Source: Cordylochernes scorpioides (Eukaryota; Arthropoda; Arachnida; Pseudoscorpiones; Chernetidae). Taken from it: a stretch of 64,000 nucleotides of DNA. The notes under the pieces are model-generated. The model saw only the letters and a program-made list of their open reading frames with translations, was not told the DNA's origin and did not search any database. Below, piece by piece: positions 33,216-43,391 of this stretch (position 1 is its first letter; each line of letters starts with the position of its first letter). The stretch lies in contig CP092865.1 in assembly GCA_030710605.1 (NCBI GenBank), forward strand, positions 27,592,947 through 27,656,946, in the 5' to 3' direction. Position numbers and translations under genes: made by a program.

Positions 33216-34610
33216 TATTTAATTTACAAGATATACCTTTCCGCTTTTAACAATGTGTTGGAAAAATAAAGCTAGACTTTGTTCGATAGAATATTAAAGA
33301 GACTTTTCGCATACATAAGTAAGTGCATCGTTTCTCAGGCCTTATGTATTAGATCAAAGCGTTGCAAATGTAGATTTATTAGTGTGAGTTATTTTTTTTT
33401 TTTTTGCAATACTGACATATTTTGACATTCACGTATAAAATGTTAATATATGGCTTGCTGATAATAAACGTAAACATACGTAAATAATTCGTAAAGTGAA
33501 AATTCCGTTTTTTTTTCTGGATATTTCCCATAGCAGAAAAATAAGTTAAACGGCCTGTTGAGTAACATCGTGAGGACTAGTCAATTGTCTTTGTGGTCGA
33601 GCATATTCTATATTTTCAAAAGTGCTTGTAGTTCCTCATTCTCGAATATCCAAGTGGTTTCCATGTGTTTCTTTACATAAAGGTTAAAATCATCAGATTT
33701 GAATCGGTTAAACCATACATGACTGATTCAATGAAAGAGCTTTGTTCCTATAAGAATTATAGAGAATTTTATGAACTCCTTGTGCTCTTTTTTTTTTTTT
33801 TTTTTTTTTTTGAGGTTAAAAATATATATTAAAGCTTCCTGCAAATTACTCTTTCCTGGCATAAAAGTTGACATCTGAAGAGTATAAACATTAACGCATA
33901 AACTTTAAGTAATAAATATAAATATAAAGTGTTCCAGAAGCAGATTTCTATGCAAATCAATAGGTTAAAGTGGGTATATGTAAATTAAGAATTAATTTTG
34001 AAACGCAGAGTCCTGTCCTGATAAATGAAATATTTTTATTGCGTTAAAATTTGTATTTTCTATTGAATGAAGTCCCAATATGCTTGCCGACTACGGCAGG
34101 GAATTCAATACAACAAGCAAATTATTGTAGAAAATTCTCTAACATTAACTATATCTAAAATATTTTTTTTTTCATATAGGCTTAGGTGATTAAATGAACA
34201 TGTTTCTAAAATTTCAAGTGGATGTCATTCAGAAACTTTGCGTGATATAAAAATAATAGTATTTTTTAAAATCACAGCACAAAAGGTAACATTAGGAAAA
34301 CATATTGCTTCATGTGTGACAAAGAAATCACATATTTTGTAGAACAATGTAATTATGTTCAGTTATAGGAATTTACCTATTGTATGAATTTTCCCGAAAG
34401 ATGTTATGAAATCGAAGTTATCTAATAACATGCCATTTCTATATAAGAAAAAAACACAATTAAGAACGATTTTTTTCTTGGGTAATAATAAGCTAAAGTT
34501 TTTCTACTTGTCCATATCGCGACATTAAAATAGTAGAAATATTATTTTACAGGAAAAATGCGTGCCTAACAAGTTTATTCCTATATATAGATGGAAAATT
34601 TGCCGGGAGG
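33215..34610. other. No supported gene
   Basis: AT-rich single-copy-looking sequence with a T run of about 24 at 33789-33812. No open frame of interest. Confidence 0.5.
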
Positions 34611-34617
34611 AAATTGA

Positions 34618-34956
34618 TCCATAGAAGCATAGGGCGGCTCTCCCGTCAAAATAAACGTCAAAACCTTACGCCATCTATTGATTTGGACAACTCACCTTGC
34701 CAGCAAAACATCTCTTTGGTAGATTGTGAAGAATCCATTAGATCCCGTGTGGATCTCATGGAATAAAGACCGCCCTAGGCTGACGAAGGTCATTAGCCCG
34801 AAACCATGGTCTCTAGGTGGACGCTTCTCAGTTTGCCAAAGCTGGTGTTGTGGCTTTGTCATCGACCCGGGGCCTCTAGTTTTGCGGCGACGGTCAATAG
34901 ATGGCGCTGGTTTTGACGTTTATTTTGACGGGAGAGGCGCCCTGTGCTTCTATGGA
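34618..34956. repeat. 340-bp palindromic element containing a hammerhead ribozyme
   Basis: Inverted ends TCCATAGAAGCA and complement extend inward for about 60 bp, through sequences such as AAAATAAACGTCAAAACC and GCCATCTATTGA. The unpaired centre carries a plus-strand hammerhead core (34774-34817). No target duplication was confirmed. Frames across it are not genes. Confidence 0.85.
34774..34817 (+). ncRNA. Hammerhead ribozyme (canonical core)
   Basis: Core CTGACGA at 34780-34786. Stem II (34787-34799) has GG/CC pairs plus a weak outer A-C mismatch. GAAA follows at 34800-34803. Stem III is the self-complementary ACCATGGT (34803-34810), and the cleavage triplet GUC ends at 34811. Stem I pairs 34812-34817 with 34774-34779 (six pairs, one G-U). 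A palindromic stem III without a loop fits the dimer-active minimal hammerheads described in Penelope-like elements. Confidence 0.75.
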
Positions 34957-35021
34957 AATATATATATATGAAGAAAATGATAGAAAAAAAAATAAAAACA
35001 AAAGGTCAGGTGTGGATATTA

Positions 35022-35200
35022 AAAATAAAGAAGGCATATCTGACCAAAAGCACATGTGCTTTTTAATGGCAGAGTCATCTAGTGGCCAAATATCAGGGAA
35101 CAGGTTAAACAATGTTTAGTTTATTTCTGTTCCACTAGATGGCGCTCTGCAATCAAAAAGCACATGTGCTTTTGGTCAGGATATGCCTTCATTATTTATA
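35022..35200. repeat. Palindromic short element, GCACATGTGC family (copy 2)
   Basis: Inverted ends with AAAAGCACATGTGCTTTT and CATATCTGACC/GGTCAGGATATG. The centre keeps GGCCAAATATCAGGGAACAG. Confidence 0.85.
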
Positions 35201-35377
35201 ATATATATAATGACGCGTTTTTGTGTCTCTTCTTTTAATTAATATATAAAAATTAAGATAAAATTTTAAAATTCACAGGAATAGGTGTAGCTCTAGATCG
35301 TATAGAGCAGGTTATCTTCGATTAGTAAACATTTTTATGTTTAATAGTTTAATTCTCGTTGATTATTATAAAAGGTA

Positions 35378-36315
35378 CAAGGTGGGATCAATAAATAAGG
35401 TGAATTATAATTTATTTAAAAAAATAAGAAAGATATTAAAAATTAGGACTTGATTTAATCAAAATAATCACCTTGGCTTTCTATACATCGTCTCCATCGT
35501 TCTGGCAACTTGTAAATAACTTCTTTATAGGCACTCTTAGGAAGCGTGTGAAAAATATCTTGCACCACTTTCTGGACATCTTCATCCGAGTCAAATCGCT
35601 TTCCCTTTAACTCCTTCTTTAGTAGTCCAAAAAGGAAATAGTCAGAGGGGGCTAGGTCTGGACTATATGCAGGATGTTCTAAAACTTCAAAACCTAATTT
35701 AATGATTGTAGATACAGTTTTACATGATGTATGCGGCCTTGCATTATCATTAAGAAAGAGAACACCTTTACTAAGCTTCCCTCTTCTTTTGTTTCTTATA
35801 CCTGGCTTTAGCTTATTTACAAGAATGTTACAATAAAGGTCGCTGCTCATACGTTGCCTATGGTAAAAATGGATATTTTTCTATCCTCCAAAATTAAGTT
35901 TTCAACCGCATTTATCGTGCTTGGCGTCGCTGTAACACTTGGTCGTCCAGGTCGCTCAATATCGGTACATGTAATGCGTCCATTTTTGAACTCGTTAACC
36001 CATTTATAAATGTTTTTTTGAGACAAACAAGACTCACCATAGGTATTTTTCATTCTTTGGCATATTTGAGATGTTTGAATACCTTCTGCATTCAAGAAAC
36101 GAATAACTGCACGTTGTTCAAGCGTGGTGCAATCCTTCAAGGGAGCTTCCATTTTAGTTTATTTATAAGTCTCGCGTCGCGCGTGGGAAAAAAAGAACAG
36201 AACACCTTAAATAGTCTCTCGATGTTATATTTTAATATTCTGTGGTTTAAATTATTTTTGCTTTTTTAATTTTTAAGAAATAAGATAATTCACCTTATTT
36301 ATTGATCCCCCCTTG
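35378..36315 (-). mobile_element. Mariner element, 938 bp, internally deleted
   Basis: Inverted ends CAAGGTGGGATCAATAAATA and its complement (36295-36315, one position changed) are flanked by TA. The transposase lacks its central part, so the copy is shorter than a 1.3-kb mariner. Confidence 0.9.
35455..36152 (-). pseudogene. Mariner transposase lacking the first catalytic Asp region
   Basis: The N-terminal frame (36152-35847) has the paired helix-turn-helix DNA-binding domain. The C-terminal frame (35850-35455) has the second Asp in NDNARPHTS and the third in APSDYFLF, 34 residues apart, the D,D-34-D spacing of mariner. The stretch that should carry the first Asp is gone, and the two parts lie in different frames at the deletion. 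Confidence 0.9.
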
Positions 36316-36525
36316 TATCATTTAGATGTTTCTCAGTATGTAATCTAAATGTGTGTTTAATATATAATCTATAAATGAATTTATTATAATATATTTTATT
36401 TGTTAAAGAGAGGAAATATATAGAAATAAAAATGTTCCTCTCTATAAATCTTTATAGAGGCCAACAATGATGGTATAATTTTTGAAAGCCATTTTGAAAT
36501 AATATATTATCTCGAGATGAATATA

Positions 36526-37811
36526 CAAGGTATGTCCCATAAGTTCCCGGACTGGGTCCATAAAAAAAAAAGGTAAGATTTTTTTTTTTTATTAAAACTT
36601 TTCAAAGTAATCCCCCCTTGCTTCAACGCACCAGCGCCATCGTTTCTCCCAATTGTCGAAACAGTTTTTATAAGCCACTTTTGGAATGCTCTTCAATGCT
36701 AACGGCGATTTTTCTATTATGTCATCCCTGGTGTCAAAATGTCTTCCTTTTAGAACTGCTTTAAGTTTGGGGAACAGGAAAAAGTCATTTGGTGCGATGT
36801 CTGGGAAATAGGATGGCTGAAGTAGGATTTGTGTCCCGTTTTTCGCCAAAAAGCTAGTCATCAAGTGCGCTGTGTGAGGGCGAGCATTGTCATGGTGTAG
36901 GATCCAGCCACCATTAGTCCATTTTTCTGGCATTTTTTTTCGAATCGCTTCCCTTAGACGGCGAAGAATGCCCAAATACATTTCCTTAATAACTGTTTGG
37001 CCTGCAGGAAGATACTCGTGATGAACAATGCCCTTGTTATCCGAAAAAGCGACCAGCAACACCTTGTTTCTGGATTTTTTGGGTCTAGGCTCACCCTAAC
37101 CTCTCCACTCGGCAGATTGAGGTTTGGTTTCAGGGTCATAGCCATAGACCCATGTTTCGTCGCCTGTGATTATCTTGTCTTTCCATTCTGGATCCGTTCT
37201 TGTCATTTCCATCATGTCCTCACAGGTTGCAAGCCGACACAGTTTTTGCTCATTGGTGAGGAATCTTGGGATGAATTTTGCAGGAGTCTTTTTGAGCTTC
37301 AAATCTTCGGTTACGATCCTTCCAATCGTTGTTTTAGAGATGCCTGTGAAAAGTGGTTCGAGGATTTTCTTTTATCAAATCGGTGATTTTTTGCACATTT
37401 TCATCAGTCCTTTGAAATTTTGGGCGTCCTTGACGAGGATCATCTTCAATGGAAATTCTGCCAGCTTTAAATCTAGAATGCCATTCAAAAACAGTTTTTC
37501 TCTTTGGGGCGTCATTGGGGAATGCTTTATTAAGCATTTCAAAAGTTTCGGTTGCTGATATTTGAAGTTTCACACAAAATTCTATGCAAATCCTCTGCTT
37601 CAATTTTTGTTCCATCGTAAGATCGCCGCAGCGCTAGGTGTGACCTTTAAATAAATTAGAATAACCTTGGCGCGCGCGCAAGTACCGCCTCGATATTGGT
37701 ACCACCGTGTAGCCAGATATTTTTTCTATAATAAACAGTCAAATTCATTTACATTTTTCATTTATTTATTTTTTTATGGACCCAGTCCGGGAACTTATGG
37801 GACATACCTTG
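36526..37811 (-). mobile_element. Mariner element, 1286 bp, near full length
   Basis: Inverted ends CAAGGTATGTCCCATAAG... (about 36 bp, apparently perfect) lie between TA target duplications at 36524-36525 and 37812-37813. It belongs to a different mariner lineage from its neighbour at 35378. Both insert within 1.2 kb of each other. Confidence 0.9.
36592..37615 (-). pseudogene. Mariner transposase with frameshifts
   Basis: Three consecutive frames cover the protein: N-terminal helix-turn-helix (37615-37334), the segment with TGDETWVYGYDPETK carrying the first Asp (37302-37096), and the catalytic C-terminal part (37062-36592). The last has HHDNARPHTA and APNDFFLF, 34 residues apart. A shift lies between the first two and another, with a stop, between 37096 and 37062. 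All three catalytic residues survive. Confidence 0.9.
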
Positions 37812-38320
37812 TATATCTGCATTTGTTGCCCGCTTTCCAAAAATCAAATATTATTTTATGAAGTTGTCGAGAAAATTCGCCGAAGGATCTCAATTTTATC
37901 GTTAAATCATGAATTCCTTATTTTTGGAACAAATTATTCAAAGTATTTGCTATAAATGTAAGATTTTTATATCAAATTTGTTGAATTATCATTAAGTCAA
38001 ATTTTACTAAAATACTCCATTAGAAAAATCAAATAATATAAGCTGATAATTAAACTGATTATATATCTATATATATATATATATCTCTCTATATATAAAA
38101 GTCAATTCCTGTCTGTCTGTCTGTTTCGCGATAAACTCAAAAACTACTGAACCAATTGGTTCCAAATTTTGCATGTCGCTTTTTATAAACCTGAGGAAAA
38201 TTTTTGGCTACATTTTGCTTATTATTTTTGGCTATTTCTTTTTTTAATTTGAAGAACTATTTTTTTACGCGGACTAATCCGGAATGGAATGAATACCTAA
38301 ATATGGCCATTTTTTTTTAA

Positions 38321-38391
38321 GCATCGGTGGCTTAGTGGTAGAATGCTCTCCTGCCACGCGGGCGGCCCGGGTTCGATTCCCGGCCGATGCA
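38321..38391 (+). tRNA. tRNA-Gly(GCC), copy 1, damaged anticodon stem
   Basis: 71 bases with a GCATCGG acceptor pairing CCGATGC, anticodon GCC in CTGCCAC, and T-loop TTCGATT. A G-to-T change in the anticodon stem (CTCTC for CTCGC) breaks one pair, so function is doubtful. A T run follows, as expected for Pol III termination. Confidence 0.85.
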
Positions 38392-38727
38392 TTTTTTTTT
38401 ACAATTTTTAAAACTAATTTATAAAAAATATAATATAAATATATACTATTATATCAACTATATGAATTAAATCAAATACCTAAACACTAATCTCTATATA
38501 TATAAAAGTCAATTTCTGTCTGTCTGTCTGTTTCGCGATAAACTCAAAAACTACTGAACCAATTGGTACCAAATTTTGCATGTCGCTTTTTATAAACCTG
38601 AGGAAAATTTTTGGATACAATTTGCTTAGTATTTTTGGCTATTTATTTTTTTTTTCATTTGAAGAACTTTTTTTACGCGGAGTAATCTGGAATGGAATGA
38701 ATACCCAAATATGGCCATTTTGTATAC

Positions 38728-38798
38728 GCATCGGTGGCTCAGTGGTAGAATGCTCGCCTGCCACGCGGGCGGCCCGGGTTCGATTCCTGGCCGATGCA
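38728..38798 (+). tRNA. tRNA-Gly(GCC), copy 2
   Basis: 71 bases with intact cloverleaf stems; one T-stem pair is a G-U wobble (CCTGG). It is embedded in the second repeat unit with the same flanks as copy 1. Confidence 0.92.
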
Positions 38799-39570
38799 TT
38801 TTTTTAAAACAATTTTTAAAACTCATTTATATTATATCGTCTATATATATATAAAAATGAATGTTTGTATGTTTGTTTGTTTGTTTGTTTGTTGGTTTGT
38901 ATGTCCGGTATACAAATTCGCAGTAGTTCACTAATTCAAACCAAAATTTCCATACATAGGTAAAAAAATACGAAGAAAACGATAGGCTATTTTAAATTAT
39001 ATATAAATTAAATATTAAAACTATATATTCAAATTATTCTACTTAGCTCACGAACAGCGCCCTCTATCAAGGTTATAAATACGTTTAAAATCGAAATCTT
39101 CTCAAAATTTTATTAATAATAGTGTGTGTTCGCTTAATAATTAGAATACTTGATCTAAATCGAAATATTTATAGACGCTCGCTCGATTTGAAGATTTATA
39201 TCGTAACTAATCTGACTGTAAAGTTTGGAGCGGGACGTTTCACAAGAGTGACATCCACGGCGCCAATTTATAATTGTAACGAATAGTGTTTGAATAAAAC
39301 ATTTAATCGGGTAAACCCGGGCGTTGCCCGGGTCATTCGTCTATATATATATATAAGTCAATTTCTGTCTGTCTGTTTCGCGATAAACTCAAAAACTACT
39401 GAACCAATTGGTACCAAATTTTGCATGTCGCTTTTTATAAACCTGAGGAAAATTTTCGGCTGCATTTTGATTAGTATTTTTGGCTATTTCTTTTTTTCAT
39501 TTGGAGAAATTTTTTTTACGCGGACTAATCCGGAATGGAATGAATACCTAAATATGGCCATTTTTTTTAA

Positions 39571-39641
39571 GCATCGGTGGTTCAGTGGTAGAATGCTCGC
39601 CTGCCACGCGGGCGGCCCGGGTTCGATTCCCGGCCGATGCA
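39571..39641 (+). tRNA. tRNA-Gly(GCC), copy 3, fully intact
   Basis: 71 bases with all stems paired and a T run downstream. It has the same flanks as copies 1 and 2. This copy looks most likely to be functional. Confidence 0.95.
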
Positions 39642-39737
39642 TTTTTTAAAAACAATTTTTAAAACTCATCTACTTATTTTTTTTGCCTTATTCTGTCTGT
39701 TTGTCTGTTTGAAGCCCACGGATGGGATTTTTCATAA

Positions 39738-39808
39738 CCATCGGTGGTTCAGTGGTAGAATGCTCGCCTGCCACGCGGGCGGCCCGGGTTCGATTCCCGG
39801 CCGATGCA
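39738..39808 (+). tRNA. tRNA-Gly(GCC), copy 4
   Basis: Identical to copy 3 except that base 1 is C instead of G, leaving the first acceptor pair open. Its upstream flank is different and shorter, keeping only a CTGTCTGTTTGTCTGTTT stretch. Confidence 0.9.
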
Positions 39809-40889
39809 TTTTTTTTTTTTTACAATTTTTAAAACTCATTTATATATTATACAAGAATGACATCCACGGCGACAATTTATAATTGTAACGAATAGTATTT
39901 GAATAAAAGTATTTAATCGGGTAAAACCCGGTCGTTGCCCGGGTCATTCGTATATAATAATTGTATAAACGAATGCAAGACAAAATCACCGCGAATGTTT
40001 CTTTTTTTTTAAGGCAATTATCGTTATTTATCGTTAATTTTTGTTTCGATTTTATTGAAAAAAAAACGATATGGTGCCTTTAAAAAATGATCTTTATTAC
40101 TATGCAGTTTTCTATTTAGTCAATATACCTAAGTTCATGTTGCAAATGTAATTATCTCTATCGATTTAGTAGGTGAAATGCAAAAAAAAAATCGACATGA
40201 TGAAATCTTTATGAAAATTCACATTTTTATTTTTATATTTTCAAGACACACACAGTTTGGGGCGGGACGTTTCACAAGAGAGACATCCACGGCGCCAATT
40301 TATAATTGTAACGAATAGTATTTTAATTAAAGCATTTTAAAAACACACAGTTTGGAACGGGACGTTTCACAAGAGTGACATCCATGGCGCCAATTTATAA
40401 TTGTAACGAATAGTATTTGAATTAAAACGTTTTTAAAATATATACGCACTCGGGTAAAACCCGGGCGTTGCCCGGGCCATTCGTCTAGTATAATATAAAT
40501 ATATATTATTATATCAACTATATTTATTAAATCAAATACCTAAACACTAATATAATACAATTTTTGCCATCAAACACACTTTTTTCCTGTAGTTTATGTG
40601 TTATTTCTGTATTGCTATTCTATGGCACTTCTAATATTTATTATTGATATACTTTTAGTATGAAGGAAATTGCACCCAAGGGATTTCTCGGGCGAAGCCG
40701 GGTCATTCGCCTAGTATATTATATAAAGAACAATTTCGATTACGCTTTCTCTCTTCAAATATTAATTCTAATCAGAATTTTGAATTGTGTTATTATGAAA
40801 TTGGATGAATCACGCAAACTAAGAAGCAAATAAGAACTTATTATATAGGCTGATATTAAGAATAGAGGTCGCATGGATTGATAAAAAAG

Positions 40890-41540
40890 GCACCAGGGCT
40901 GTAAAATCTGTCCCTTGACGTAAACAGCTTGAATCTGGCCCTCCGAAATGGAAGCGTGGATACTACAGTAGAGAATTCAGAGCTGAAAAATTTGGCTCTT
41001 TGCAGAAGTCCCTCAAAAACATCTTAATTGGTAGAAGATCTTCGAAATCTGTGCCTCGGTATAGGTCACTTGCAAAACTTTATGGAATTGCCAAATATGC
41101 TAATTTTGGCGTTTGACATAGGTTGATTCGGGCCCTATTGAACTTTCCAGGATTGCAAAATCTGACCATCTTCTCAGTTTCCAGCTTAGAAAACTTTATG
41201 TTCATCCAGAGCTGAAATATCAGCCTTAGAGTAGGCCATTTAGAAATCTATATCGTGCTGGCAGGACTTCAAAATATGGTTTAAGGTGTTGGCATAGGCC
41301 TCTTGCAAAGTTATATGGAGATTCCGAAATTTAAAATTCAATAATTTTAGATTGTGATTCCTGGAATCAATTCAAATTAGATGGAACCAGGAATGAAGAA
41401 TCTTGCCCTTGGTTTTTTCCGGAACATGTTTGCAGGTCCAGGGCTGCAAAATCTAGCCCTTGGAATAAGCATCTCGAAAATGTATTTTGCGGCGCCATGG
41501 CTACAAAATATTGCTCTTTGCATAGTATGTGTTCTCCTTT
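40890..41540 (+). repeat. Degenerate tandem repeat, about 50-60 bp period
   Basis: A motif like CCAGGGCTGCAAAATCT followed by GCCCTTGG recurs at about 40895, 40977, 41149, 41203, 41259, 41387, 41438 and 41495, with substitutions and spacing of 51-57 bp where clear. Between some units TTGCAAAACTTTATGGA recurs. A 64-aa frame (41381-41575) translates part of it as a repeating peptide. I see no reason to call it a gene. Confidence 0.6.
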
Positions 41541-41579
41541 TCCAAGAAATGTCAAGATACCTGGTTAAAATTTAAAGTG

Positions 41580-42395
41580 TGGTAAGAATTTATTAATAAT
41601 TTATTTCCATTCCTTTTTCGACATGTGTATAACTATACAGGATGAGATGTAAATATAATCTATTCGGTGCCCTGCTAGCACTCTCTGGCTGCTGGATTCA
41701 CCACGTCAAACAAGTCTCAACCACAAACATCCAGAACCTACAAAAATATCCCGACGTGAGTATTTTCATTCTTATAACACTCTAGATACAACATCTTATC
41801 GACAGTTTAGGATGAAAGAAATCCACATCAAGAAAGTTCCTGGGATGTAGTTTCTATCGGCTCTTAGTTTTCTTTATTACTTTTCACATAAGAGCTCAAC
41901 CTCCAAGCACTTTTAAGTGCAATAAATCCTTTTCCTCCTAAGATTTTTTACACGGTTATTGGGCGTAATTTCTAAACCATGCATTATGTTCGAGTCAATA
42001 ATTTTTACATATATATATTAGTTTCAGATAATCACACACACATAAAAATACATATATAGTCTTTTGGGAGCTCACACGCCTCAAACAGCAAATAACTATA
42101 AACGCGAGTTTGTATAAGGTTACAGCATGCATTTGTGTTTTGTTAAAAGTGTTTTGAATGAGAGCATAATAAATATTAATGAGGAAAACATCATAAATTT
42201 TATGAGATAATATTTCACTGAACTACGTTTCTGCGACCTACTGTCTTCAAGACGTGCTGAAAATGGCAACGATGAGTCACCAAAATGTCGGTGGGAGAAA
42301 TTTCTCCACACAAGGTTGTCAAAGTGTTCATCAATAGATCAAGAACCAGGCTGTAACTATGATTATATTAGTCTCGAGGACCACGCCATCACCAT
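41580..42395. other. No supported gene
   Basis: AT-rich. The minus-strand text at 42210-42300 (CTTGAAGACAGTAGGTCGC then GAAACG) resembles a decayed hammerhead but lacks a stable stem II. Confidence 0.35.
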
Positions 42396-42399
42396 TACC

Positions 42400-42513
42400 T
42401 CAGAGGCGAAGTACGCGATCTATGTATTCTTCGTAGATCGCGAAATACGTGGTGTCGCTGGAGACCCGCTGGTGAATCTCCACCAAACTCTGTAGCGCAG
42501 GCAGAGGCGCCAT
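42400..42513 (-). other. Unidentified GC-rich 37-codon open frame
   Basis: ATG at 42513-42511 opens a 37-residue frame (begins MAPLPALQSLVEIHQ) ending TGA at 42402-42400, followed at once by AG|GTAATG, which looks like a splice donor. Another frame is open through the donor (MYKEHGASACATEF...). It could be a first coding exon, a GC-rich repeat or chance. Not recognised. Confidence 0.3.
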
Positions 42514-42547
42514 GTTCTTTGTACATAGTATGATGCATATATATATG

Positions 42548-42815
42548 TGGTGAGGTCTGGTAGCCTCTTGTAGAATCCTGTCGACTAAAACTGTGATGAG
42601 GTTTCCAGTCGACTTAAACTATGGTGAGAGTCCCTGTCAACTCTCGCTATACTGTGTTGACCGAGAGGAGCAGTCAGGATGGGGAGTTTTCCAGTACCTC
42701 TCTGCACCTTGGAAGACCTTTAACAGTTTTCATAGAGTATAGGCAGTCGTGTCGAGGCAGAGTGGAAAGCTTGGGGATGTCCACACAAAATACGAAGACA
42801 CAGTTGCACTAAGAA
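42548..42815 (+). repeat. R760 repeat, 5' fragment
   Basis: Matches the first third of 18105-18872, including the GTCGAC-rich start and ACCGAGAGGAGCAGTCAGGA. It stops at AGTTGCACTAAGAAAG. The 63-aa frame across it is not conserved as coding. Confidence 0.8.
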
Positions 42816-42911
42816 AGATAGACAAAATTGACGAAACTAAGGTTCAACATTGATGGAGCCATCTTATTCATTTATTTTTATCATTTCAGAATAATAAGCT
42901 CTATTGGAATT

Positions 42912-43126
42912 TGTTAGGATTTTATAAGTTGTTTTTTCCTAGATTAGTTTATTTATATTTTGACCAGATGACTGGACGATTTTACATGTATATAAATTGG
43001 TTTTTAATGATGTAAATTAGTTAGTCATAGTTAGTCATGAGAGGAAATTAAAAGTGTTGATTTTCTTAGTGGTGTTTGAGTTTACTCTGCTCGTTTGTAG
43101 ACTGGGAAAGACTTGGTTTCCTAACA
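42912..43126 (+). repeat. Copia-2 5' LTR (215 bp)
   Basis: One visible difference (ATATAAATT against ATATGAATT) from 45157-45371 in the parts I compared. Confidence 0.93.
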
Positions 43127-43158
43127 GGTTATGGGCCCAGCACGCTTCCACTGCGCCA
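43127..43158 (+). other. Primer site complementary to initiator tRNA-Met
   Basis: Starting directly after the LTR, 32 bases (beginning GGTTATGGGCCCAGCACGCT) are the exact reverse complement of animal initiator tRNA-Met from the D arm through the anticodon loop, as I remember that highly conserved tRNA. It indicates half-tRNA priming, with complementarity far longer than the usual 12-18 bases. Confidence 0.85.
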
Positions 43159-43391
43159 TAGAGAGAAATTAGAAGTTTAAGCTAAAGAAGATAGAGCTGA
43201 AGAAAGTAAAGAAGAAAAAGCTAAAAGGGAAAGCCAAAGAAGAAAAGTTTGTTAGGCTAACTAAGATAGATAATAGAATTTGATTATAAGAAATTTGAGT
43301 GATTTAAAGACTGAACTTTGTGCAACGAAGAAGAAGAAGAAAAGCTTTGAGTTATAATTTTTTTGTCAGATTTGCATAACTGGAAATATCG

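Larger units (their letters stand above)
38088..40714 (+). mobile_element. Cluster of nested Helitron-like elements
   Basis: Several 5' ends of the form TCTATATATATAAAAGTC (38088, about 38491, 39340) and one TCGTCTATATATATATAAAA (38837) are paired with 3' ends. The 3' ends have a CCCGGGCGTTGCCCGGG hairpin followed by CATTCGTCTAG before T (hairpins about 39316, 39927, 40460; terminus 40488). A fourth 3' end has GGGCGAAGCC and CTAG at 40711-40714. A 5' TC, 3' hairpin plus CTRR, and A/T insertion fit Helitrons. No Rep/helicase is present, so these are non-autonomous. A 3'-proximal module around GGGACGTTTCACAAGAG repeats at 39226, 39848, 40253 and 40348. Confidence 0.75.

Noticed and set aside
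38580..39882. Protein-coding frames of 60-120 aa across the Helitron cluster
   Set aside because: They are translations of the tRNA-Gly genes and their repeated flanks, a common source of false gene models.
42210..42300. Possible further hammerhead on the minus strand (CTTGAAGA ... GAAACG)
   Set aside because: Stem II does not pair and stem I has a mismatch at its first position. At best a fully decayed relic.
43071..43120. Short coding segment near the Copia-2 LTR (also 45280-45490)
   Set aside because: The same text is in both LTRs, so the frames are LTR translations.
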